64,000 bases of DNA from Archivesica marissinica (lineage: Eukaryota; Mollusca; Bivalvia; Venerida; Vesicomyidae). Shown here in pieces: positions 49,193 to 58,200 of the stretch (the stretch's first letter is position 1; each line of letters starts with the position of its first letter). The notes under the pieces are model-generated. The model saw nothing but the letters and a program-made list of their open reading frames with translations. It was not told where the DNA came from and did not search any database. The stretch is from positions 8,477,481-8,541,480 of the forward strand of contig CM026390.1 of assembly GCA_014843695.1 (NCBI GenBank), read 5' to 3'. The position numbers and the translations under genes are program-made.

Positions 49193-50499
49193 ATTGGGAA
49201 TTACACGTCATATTGGAAATATTGGAAAGTACACATCATATTGGAACAACACGTCATATTGGAAAGTACATGTCATATTGGAAAGTACACATCATATTGG
49301 AACAACACGTCATATTGGAAAGTACCCGTCATATTGGAAAGTACACGTCATATTGGAAAGTACATGTCATATTGGAAAGTACACGTCATATTGGAAAGTA
49401 CACGTCATATTGGAACAACACGTCATATTGGAAAGTACACGTCATATTGGAAAGTACACGTCATATTGGAAAGTACATGTCATATTGGAAAGTACATATC
49501 ATATTGGAAAGTACACGTCATATTGGAACGACACGTCATATTGGAACGACACGTCATATTGGAAAGTACACGTCATATTGGAACGTACATGTCATATTGG
49601 AAAGTACACATCATATTGGAAAGTACACGTCATATTGGAACGACACGTCATATTGGAACGACACGTTATATTGGAAAGTACACGTAATATTGGAAAGTAC
49701 ACGTCATATTGGAAAGTACACGTCATATTGGAAAGTACATGTCATATTGGAAATATTGGAAAGTACACGTCATATTGGAAAGTACACGTCATATTGGAAA
49801 GTACACATCATATTGGAAATATTGGAAAGTACACGTCATATTGGAAAGTACACGTCATATTGGAAATATTGGAAAGTACACGTCATATTGGAAAGTACAC
49901 GTCATATTGGAAAGTACACGTCATATTGGAAAGTACACGTCATATTGAAAATATTGGAAAGTACACGTCATATTGGAAATATTGGAAAGTACACGTCATA
50001 TTGGAAATATTGGAAAGTACACGTCATATTGGAAAGTACACATCATATTGGAAAGTACACGTCATATTGGAAAGTACACGTCATATTAGAAAGCACACGT
50101 CATATTGGAAAGTACACATAATATTGGAAATATTGGAAAGTACACGTCATATTGGAAAGTACACGTCATATTGGAAAGTACACGTCATATTGGAAATATT
50201 GGAAAGTACACGTCATATTGGAAATATTGGAAAGTACATGTCATATTAGAAAGTACACGTCATATTGGAAATATTGGAAAGTACACGTCATATTGGAAAG
50301 TACACGTCATATTGGAAAGTACACGTCATATTGGAAAGTACACGTCATATTGGAACGACACGTCATATTGGAAAGTACACGTCATATTGGAAAGTACACG
50401 TCATATTGGAACGACACGTCATATTGGAAAGTACACGTCATATTGGAAAGTACACGTCATTTTGGAAAGTACACATCATATTGAAAGTACACGTAATAT
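49193..50499. repeat. 19-bp minisatellite with TATTGGAAA sub-duplications
   Basis: Roughly 65 units of 19 bp (TATTGGAAAGTACACGTCA). Variants are GTACATG, GTACACATCA, short units with GGAACAACACG or GGAACGACACG, and 28-bp units in which TATTGGAAA is duplicated. The 28-bp form appears at the left edge and becomes frequent after 49740. A periodic frame runs in from the 20-bp array and continues to about 50249 without a biological boundary. Confidence 0.95.
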
Positions 50500-50500
50500 C

Positions 50501-51080
50501 ATTTCTCTGTAGATGGTACCTCATACATTATGTTGTTTCTCTATAGATGGTACCTCATACATTATGTTGTTTCTCTGTAGATGGTACCTCATACATTATG
50601 ATGTTTCTCTGTAGACGGTACCTCATACATTATGTTGTTTCCCTGTAGACGGTACCCCATACATTATGTTGTTTCCCTGTAGACGGTACCCCATACATTA
50701 TGTTGTTTCCCTGTAGACGGTACCCCATACATTATGTTGTTTCCCTGTAGACGGTACCCCATACCTTATGTTGTTTCCCTGTAGACGGTACCCCATACAT
50801 TATGTTGTTTCCCTGTAGACGGTACCCCATACATTATGTTGTTTACCTGTAGACGGTACCCCATACATTATGTTGTTTCCCTGTAGACGGTACCCCATAC
50901 ATTATGTTGTTTCCCTGTAGACGGTACCCCATACATTATGTTGTTTCCCTGTAGACGGTACCCCAGACATTATGTTGTTTCCCTGTAGACGGTACCCCAT
51001 ACATTATGTTGTTTCCCTGTAGACGGTACCCCAGACATTATGTTGTTTCCCTGTAGACGGTACCCCATACATTATGTTGT
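50501..51080. repeat. 34-bp minisatellite with GGTACC core, 17 units
   Basis: The 34-bp unit contains GGTACCCCATACATTATG and TTGTTTCCCTGTAGAC. The first four or five units at the left carry GATGGTACCTC and TTTCTCTGTAG, while the rest have GACGGTACCCC and TTTCCCTGTAG. The left edge therefore keeps a different, probably older, form. Each unit has the 6-bp palindrome GGTACC. Confidence 0.95.
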
Positions 51081-51394
51081 TAGTTTATTATTTGTGTTGA
51101 TAGACTATGTAAATGTTGCAATACAAACGCTATTGAAGCAGAATACCATGAGACCATTTTATCTTGATATGTTCGATATACAATGAAATAATATTATATA
51201 TTTTAGGCAAAATAAGTTGGTCTACCTTGAATAAATATGTTACTCACATGAAGTAAGAATAGTAAACTATTAATACATACAGCTATATTAAGAATGCCTT
51301 TAAACTAGGAACAAGCCATATGAAAGTGTTACATGATAAACATTAATGAATGCATATCATTTTATGTATAATAGTTAATACAAATTTATTTTAG
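51081..51394. other. AT-rich low-copy spacer
   Basis: About 310 bp of strongly AT-rich sequence between the 34-bp array and a SINE fragment. Nothing recognisable. Confidence 0.55.
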
Positions 51395-51508
51395 CTCGAT
51401 TGCGAAACAAGTTATTACAACTTATATTAATCACTATCGAGACCTCATTCCTGATGAAATCCATCGCCACGAGGGAGAGAGAAGAGGAAATGTGGAATGT
51501 AAATGCCT

Positions 51509-51509
<1 letters not shown>
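51395..51509 (-). mobile_element. 3' portion of a SINE split by a LINE insertion
   Basis: On the minus strand this reads AAGGCATTTACATTCCACAT, TCTTCTCTCTCCCTCGTGGC, GATGGATTTCATCAGGAATG, then a tail with GTGATTAATATAAG and TTGTTTCGCAATCG. The first part matches the elements at 54553-54641 and 55096-55246. In those, AAGGCATTT directly follows the ACCCTTAGGC portion of the head; here the two parts are separated by a microsatellite and a LINE fragment. The matching head is at 52281-52375. Confidence 0.82.
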
Positions 51510-51605
<96 letters not shown>

Positions 51606-51635
51606 ATATCTATCTATCTATCTATCTATCTATCT
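51510..51635. repeat. (TCTA)n microsatellite at the LINE 3' end
   Basis: About 31 repeats of TCTA (TAGA on the minus strand) with one interruption (TATATATC near 51603). It lies exactly between the 3' end of the LINE fragment and the 3' half of the host SINE. It may have grown from the LINE's own short-repeat tail. The open plus-strand frame (LSIYLSIY) is a microsatellite artefact. Confidence 0.96.
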
Positions 51636-52280
51636 TCCGTTAATGTCGAACCCCTCGCGGGGACGTAGACATGTTGCGCGTCAAAAACCGCAAAGAAGTT
51701 AAAAGTATGAGTAGTTAAAAGTATAATTTAAGAAGGTAATGAAAATAAGTTGTGGTAAAAGTTTAAAAGCAGCTACGCAGAACAACTAGGGACTGGCATG
51801 TTCAATATGGCAAACTGCCGTATTGAATTGCTCTATGGTAGGGAGATGGACAATGTCAGGAGGGAGGTGGTTCCAATGATAGATTGTTCTTGGAAAGAAG
51901 GAAAACTTGTAGTAGTCTGTAGTTGCTGTAATTAACATATAGCTTAAGGAATGGCAATGGCGAGTAGGACGGGAGAGGGGAACTAGGTAATTTTCAATGG
52001 GAATAGCAACAAGATCATTATGAATTTTATACATAAGGGATAACCTATTGTCAATACGCCGTTGATCTAGTCTGCGTAGATTTAGGGAATGTAGCATGTC
52101 TGTAACACTAGAGGTACGATAGAAGTCAGCCTTTATCCAACGGGCTGCTCTTCGCTGGACACCTTCAATTTGGTCTATCAATGTTTGGGTATGGGGCGAC
52201 CAGATCTCTGAGCCATATTCAAGCTGGGGTCTCACTAGTGTCTGGTAAGCCATGGTCTTAAGGGGTTCAGATTTGACCAA
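51636..52280 (-). mobile_element. 5'-truncated non-LTR retrotransposon (LINE) inside a SINE
   Basis: This 645-bp minus-strand fragment contains the C-terminal part of a reverse transcriptase reading frame (52280-51786), then about 150 bp of 3' untranslated sequence ending ATTAACGGAAG and a TAGA-repeat tail. Severe 5' truncation is usual for target-primed reverse transcription. The flanks on both sides are parts of one tRNA-derived SINE, so the LINE inserted into that SINE. The protein remnant looks like the CR1/L2/Jockey group, but the clade cannot be fixed from this piece. Confidence 0.85.
51786..52280 (-). pseudogene. LINE reverse transcriptase, C-terminal remnant
   Basis: About 164 codons remain, with no internal stop, ending at a stop codon at 51786-51788. 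Recognisable blocks, in order, are AYQTLVRPQLEYGSEIWSPH, the IEGVQRRAARWI helix, the SLNLRRLDQRRIDNRL region and SFFPRTIYHWNHLPPDIV. All are typical of the region after the RT palm in CR1/Jockey-like elements. The endonuclease and the RT catalytic motifs are absent, so it cannot be active. The apparent start codon at 52373 lies in the SINE head, so the open frame of 195 codons is a chance fusion. Confidence 0.82.
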
Positions 52281-52375
52281 AGGGTACACTCGTAACGGCT
52301 CCAGCGGGGCTCGAACTCCGGACCTTTCGCACCTGAAGTGAACGCGTATCCACTGCGCTATCTCGACTTCCACAT
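52281..52375 (-). mobile_element. tRNA-like head of the SINE split by the LINE
   Basis: On the minus strand: GAGATAGCGCAGTGGATACG (A-box region), CACTTCAGGTGCGAAAG, a B-box-like GGAGTTCGAGCCCC, then GGAGCCGTTACGAGTGTACC. The same order occurs in the intact copy at 55096-55246. Homology stops right after GTGTACCCTT, where the LINE begins. It is a SINE head, not a working tRNA gene. Confidence 0.83.
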
Positions 52376-52534
52376 AATATGCATACTATTATGTATGTTA
52401 CAATATTGTATTACAAAAGGCAAGGTTATTGCCGATTTTGCAATAAAACATGTTCTTGGTAATTTAAAGTAAGCAGTTTTATATATGTTATTGCGACACG
52501 CCGTTCGATGCGTACTTGTAATCGACGCAACATA
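52376..52534. other. Short AT-rich spacer
   Basis: About 160 bp between the SINE head and the 43-bp array. No feature is recognised. Confidence 0.5.
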
Positions 52535-53099
52535 CATGTCGTACACTGTAACAGTATCGGTGCAGCATTTCACTGCGCATGTCGTACACTGTAACAGTAT
52601 CAGTGCGGTATTTCACTGCGCATGTCGTACACGGTAACATTATCGGTGCAGCATTTCACTGCGCATGTCGTACACGGTAACATTATCAGTGCGGTATTTC
52701 ACTGCGCATGTCGTACACGGTAACAGTATCCGTGCAGCATTTCACTGCGCATGTCGTACACGGTAACAGTATCCGTGCAGCATTTCACTGCGCATGTCGT
52801 ACACGGTAACATTATCGGTGCAGCATTTCACTGCGCATGTCGTACACGGTAACAGTATCCGTGCAGCATTTCACTGCGCATGTCGTACACGGTAACATTA
52901 TCGGTGCAGCATTTCACTGCGCATGTCGTACACTGTAACAGTATCGGTGCAGCATTTCACTGCGCATGTCGTACACGGTAACAGTATCGGTGCAGCATTT
53001 CACTGCGCATGTCGTACACGGTAACAGTATCGGTGCAGCATTTCACTGCGCATGTCGTACAATGTAAGAGTATCAGTGCGGTATTTCACTGCACATGTC
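52535..53099. repeat. 43-bp minisatellite, about 13 units
   Basis: The 43-bp unit contains CATGTCGTACACGGTAACAG, TATCGGTGCAGC and ATTTCACTGCG. Two linked variants, CGGTGCAGCATTT and CAGTGCGGTATTT, alternate in the left part and at the right edge, while the centre is homogeneous. ACTGTAAC versus ACGGTAAC is a further marker. Confidence 0.94.
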
Positions 53100-54083
53100 A
53101 CATAATGATCCGCTGTATCGTACATGCTATAATGTCGTTCACTCATTATATACAAGTTTTACAAACATTAAATTTCATTTTCATAAATAAGGATTCTTAC
53201 CAAGATATATTCGCCATCGAAGTCCATTATGGAAGTACATTGTATAATCGGGTTTTCAACAAGGCCAGTCGTCCTATTACCATCTGGCGATAATTATTAT
53301 TCCAAACTTTCAAAATGACCATTAAGCAGCTATATTATATAATCATACCCTGTTTTAAATAATTTCTAAGAATTGTATTCAATTACACAAGCACCGCCTG
53401 CGCAGTGGACTGCGCATATCTACATTTCCCAGAAACTAATATCCTGTGTACCGTAAGTGTTGCATACTACACGTGGTATCTATTCCCTGCTAGAATATTG
53501 ACAATTTCTAAATGACACTGATGGATCAGTATTGTAAGTAAACATACACTGTGGCGATATCAGGCCTTCGTTTAAATTACAAAACAATATAAATGTATAG
53601 GAGCGTTAATAAGCTTAGAAACAGTAGCGGTGGTTTAAATTTCTATTTGAATAATTGATCTCATAGGGTTTGAAATGAAACGCTTTTTGTAAAAATTAAT
53701 AAATGTCATACCATGGATCTTTTTTCTGAATGCCATTGATTTTAATTTCTGTAAATGATTCTCTGGGGATTATCATATAAATACAAAAGACCTTTATTCG
53801 AGATTCACCTGTGATCAGTCAGGTGGAATTAAATAGAAATAATTAATAAGTAAACATGTATTTCCCCAGAGTAACGAGCGACACGGGTAGCTCCCAGGTT
53901 ATTTCATCATAGAACTACATTTAATTTTAATTACTGTTTGTTTTGTCACAAATGAAAGGCAAACATTAATCCGTCCTCTCGTATTGCCGTTATCGCTTGC
54001 ATATAACACTGCTAATCAGGTGTCGAGTTGTTTAGTCCGTTTGGTTGCCCAATGACATCACGTAACATCCTCGTCGTGTAAGC
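53100..54083. other. Low-copy AT-rich spacer, longest non-array stretch, no gene recognised
   Basis: Nearly 1 kb of unique-looking, AT-rich sequence. A 94-codon plus-strand frame (53009-53293) starts in the 43-bp array and lacks recognisable domains. GCGCAGTGGACTGCGC near 53400 is a short imperfect palindrome. No promoter, exon or tRNA can be supported. Confidence 0.55.
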
Positions 54084-54419
54084 CAGACACGTTGAGACCG
54101 AGCACATCATGCATGGCTGTGGTGTCCTGGTTACCCCGTCAGACACGTTGAGACCGAGCACATCATGCATGGCTGTGGTGTCCTGGTTACCTCGTCAGAC
54201 ACGTTGAGACCGAGCACATCATGCATGGCTGTGGTGTCCTGGTTACCTCGTCAGACACGTTGAGACCGAGCACATCATGCATGGCTGTGGTGTCCTGGTT
54301 ACCTCGTCAGACACGTTGAGACCGAGCACATCATGCATGGCTGTGGTATCCTGGTTACCTCGTCAGACACGTTGAGACCGAGCACATCATGCATGGCTGT
54401 GGTATCCTGGTTACCTCGT
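54084..54419. repeat. 56-bp tandem repeat, exactly six units
   Basis: Six units of 56 bp containing CAGACACGTTGAGACCGAGC, ACATCATGCATGGCTGTGGT and TCCTGGTTACCTCGT. The copies are nearly identical; ACCCCGT in unit 1 and GGTATCC in the last two units are the only obvious differences. TCGTCGTGTAAGC upstream resembles the unit end, marking the ancestral edge. Confidence 0.95.
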
Positions 54420-54552
54420 CCAATAAACTTGGTACCAACTGACATAGTATTAGTATTGTGCAAAACCCCAATTTGCACGAAATATTTTCCATTTCATAAC
54501 TAAGTATTTTAGCCTAAGATTAAACAACAGAACAACACCGACATTTCTGGTC

Positions 54553-54641
54553 GGAGCCATTACGAATGTACCCTTAGGCAAGGCATTTAAATTTCACATT
54601 GCCTCTTCTCTCTCATTCGTGGCGATGGATTCCATCAGAAA
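54553..54641 (+). mobile_element. Truncated SINE (second family) leading into an array
   Basis: It contains GGAGCCATTACGAATGTACC, CTTAGGCAAGGCATTTAAAT, CTCTTCTCTCTCATTCGTGG and CGATGGATTCCATCAG, collinear with 55096-55246. The tRNA-like head is missing. The sequence changes straight into the 19-bp array after CATCAGAAAATG. Confidence 0.82.
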
Positions 54642-55035
54642 ATGTGTTTTATGTTATCCATGTATATATATATGTTATCCATATGTTTATATGTTATCCA
54701 TGTATTTATATATTATCCATATGTTTATATGTTACCCATGTATTTATATGTTATCCATATGTTTATATGTTATCCATATGTTTATATGTTATCCATATGT
54801 TTATATGTTATCCATGTATTTATATGTTACCCATGTATTTATATGTTATCCATGTATTTATATGTTACCCATGTGTTTTATGTTATCCATGTGTTTTATG
54901 TTATCCATGTATATATATGTTATCCATGTGTTTTATGTTATCCATGTATATATATGTTATCCATATGTTTTATGTTATCCATGTATGTAAATGTTATCCG
55001 CGTATGTATATGTTATCCATGTATTTATATGTTAT
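54642..55035. repeat. 19-bp minisatellite (family B), about 21 units
   Basis: The 19-bp unit is TTATCCATATGTTTATATG, with variants TTACCCATG, CATGTATTTATATG, CATGTATATATATG and an 18-bp form CATGTGTTTTATG. All plus-strand frames are open because the unit lacks plus-strand stops. It begins at the 3' end of a truncated SINE and ends about 60 bp before another SINE of the same family. Confidence 0.92.
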
Positions 55036-55095
55036 ATTAGACCGTGTAACTGTTATTGTTAACCAATTATCTACAATACCACTCTGGTGTTGTCG

Positions 55096-55246
55096 TCGTG
55101 GTAGCGCAGTGGTAGCGCGTTGCTTCAGGTGTGACAGGCACAGAGTTCAAGCCCCGATAGAGACGTTACGATTGAACACTTAGGCAAGGCATTTAAATTC
55201 CACATGCATCTTCTCTCTCCATCATAAGGATTCAATCAGGAATGAG
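55096..55246 (+). mobile_element. tRNA-derived SINE (second family) whose end starts the 18-bp array
   Basis: In order: a tRNA-like head with GTGGTAGCGCAGTGGTAGCG and a B-box-like AGAGTTCAAGCCCC; the middle ACACTTAGGCAAGGCATTTA; CTTCTCTCTCCATC; and the end GATTCAATCAGGAATGAG. The next base begins the 18-bp array. The 3' tail present in the copy at 51395 (GTGATTAATATAAG) is missing here, as if replaced by the array. No target duplication is visible. Confidence 0.83.
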
Positions 55247-58200
55247 GTGTGGGTATCATACAAGGTATGGGTATCATTATCATACAAGGTGTGGGTATCA
55301 TACAAGGTATGGGTATCATTATCATACAAGGTGTGGGTATCATTATCATACAAGGTATGGGTATCATTATCATACAAGGTATGGGTATCATTATCATACA
55401 AGGTATGGGTATCATTATCATACAAGGTATGGGTATCATTATCATACAAGGTGTGGGTATCATTATCATACAAGGTATGGGTATCATTATCATACAAGGT
55501 ATGGGTATCATTATCATACAAGGTATGGGTATCATTATCATACAAGGTATGGGTATCATTATCATACAAGGTGTGGGTATCATACAGGTATGGGTATCAT
55601 TATCATACAAGGTATGGGTATCATTATCTACAAGGTATGGGTTCATTATCATACAAGGTGTGGGTATCATACAGGGTGTGGGTATCATACAGGGTGTGCG
55701 TATCATACAGGGTGTGGGTATCATACAGGGTGTGGGTATCATACAGGGTGTGGATATCATACACGGTGTGGGTATCATACAGGGTGTGGATATCATACAC
55801 GGTGTGGGTATCATACACGGTGTGGGTATCATACAATGTGTGGGTGTCATACAATGTGTGGGTGTCATACAAGGTGTGGATATCATACAAGGTGTTTGTA
55901 TAATACAAGGTGTGGGTATCATACAAGGTGTGGGTATCATACAAGTGGTATCATACAAGGTTGGTATCTAAGGTGCGGGTATCATACAACGTGTGGATAT
56001 CATACAAACAAGGTTTGGGTATCATACAAGTTTTGGGTATCATACAAGGTGTGGGTATCATACAAGGTGTGGATATCATACAAGGTGTGGGTATCATACA
56101 GGGTGTGGGTATCATACAAGGTGTGGGTATCATACAAGGTGTGGGTATCATACAAGGTTTGGGTATCATACAAGTTTTGGGTATCATACAAGGTGTGGGT
56201 ATCATACAAGGTGTGGATATCATACAAGGTGTGGGTATCATACAAACAAGGTTTGGGTATCATACAAGGTGTGGGTATCATACAGGGTGTGGGTATCATA
56301 CACGGTGTGGATATCATACAAACAAGGTGTGGGTATCATACAAGGTGTGGGTATCATACAAGGTGTGGATATCATACAAACAAGGTGTGGGTTTCATACA
56401 CGGTGTGGATATCATACAAACAAGGTTTGAGTATCATACAAGGTGTGGGTATCATACAAGGTGTGGATATCATACAAACAAGGTGTGGGTATCATACACG
56501 GTGTGGATATCATACAAGGTGTGGATATCATACAAACAAGGTGTGGGTATCATACACGCTGTGTATATCATACAAACAGGGTGTAGTTATCATACACGGT
56601 GTGGATATCATACAAGCAAGGTGTGGGTATCATACACGGTGTGGATATCATACAAGGTGTGGGTATCATACACGGTGTGGGTATCATACACGGTGTGGGT
56701 ATCATACACGGTGTGGGTATCATACAAGGTGTGGGTATCATACAAGGTGTGGGTATCATACAAGGTGTGGGTATCATACAAGGTGTGGTTATCAAACAAG
56801 GTGTGGGTATCATACAAAGTGTGGGTATTATACAAGGTGTGGATATCATATACGGTGTGGATATCATACAAGGTGTGGGTATGATACAACGTGTGGGTAT
56901 CATACAAGGTGAGGATATCATACAAGGTGAGGATATCATACAAGGTGTGGATATCATACAAGGTGTGGGTATCATACAAGGCGTGGGTATCATACAAGGT
57001 GTGGGTATCATACAAACAAGGTTTGGGTATCAAACAAGGTGTGGGTATCATACAAAGTGTGGGTATTATACAAGGTGTGGATATCATATACGGTGTGGAT
57101 ATCATACAAGGTGTGGGTATGATACAACGTGTGGGTATCATACAAGGTGTGGATATCAAACAAGGCTTGTGGATATCATACAAGGTGTGGGTATCATATA
57201 TACCAGGTGTGGGTATCATACAACGTGTGGATATCATACAAGGTGTGGGTATCATACAAGGTGTGGGTATCATACAAGGTGTGGGTATCATACAAGTGTG
57301 GGTATCATACAATGTGTGGGTATCATACAAGGTGTGGGTATCATACAAGGTGTGGATATCATACAAGGTATGGGTATCATACAGGGTGTGGGTATCATAC
57401 AAGGTGTGGGTATCATACAGGGTGTGGGTATCATACAATGTGTGGGTATCATACAGGGTGTGGGTATCATACAATGTGTGGGTATCATACAGGGTGTGGG
57501 TATCATACAAGGTGTGGATATCATACAAGGTATGGGTATCATACAGGGTGTGGGTATCATACAAGGTGTGGGTATCATACAGGGTGTGGGTATCATACAA
57601 TGTGTGGGTATCATACAGGGTGTGGGTATCATACAATGTGTGGGTATCATACAGGGTGTGGGTATCATACAGGGTGTGGGAATCATGCATGGTGTGGGTA
57701 TCATACAAGATGTGGGTATCATACAAACAATTGTGGGTATCCTACAAACAAGGTTTGGGTATCAAACAAGGTGTGGGTATCATACAAGGTGTGGATATCA
57801 TACAAGGTGTGGATATCATACACGGTGTGGGTATCATACAAGGTGTGGGTATCATACAAGGTGTGGGTACTATACAAACAAGGTGTGGGTACCATACAAA
57901 CAAGGTGTGGGTATCCTACAAACAAGGTTTGGGTATCATACAAGGTGTGGGTATCATACAAGGTGTGGGTATCATACAAAGTGTGGGTATCATACAAGGT
58001 GTGGGTATCATACAGGGTGTGGGTATCATACAAGGTGTGGATATCATACAAGGTGTGGATATCATACAAGGTGTGGGTATCATACACGGTGTCGATACCA
58101 TACAAACAAGGTGTGGGTATCATACAAGGTATGGGTATCATACAAGGTGTGGATATCATACAAAGAAGGTGTGGGTTTCATACACGGTGTGGATATCATA

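Noticed and set aside
48468..50249. 593-codon frame spanning the 20-bp and 19-bp arrays
   Set aside because: It crosses the border of two unrelated satellites, which no real gene would do by design.
51400..51702. 100-codon frame with an LSIY repeat
   Set aside because: It is the translation of a (TCTA)n microsatellite flanked by SINE and LINE sequence.
51786..52373. Intact 195-codon gene
   Set aside because: The first roughly 31 codons are SINE sequence and the rest is the truncated C-terminus of a LINE reverse transcriptase.
52281..52375. Possible tRNA gene on the minus strand
   Set aside because: It is collinear with the SINE at 55096-55246 and lacks a proper acceptor stem.
53009..53293. 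94-codon plus-strand frame
   Set aside because: It starts inside the 43-bp array and runs into AT-rich DNA, with no domain or exon features.
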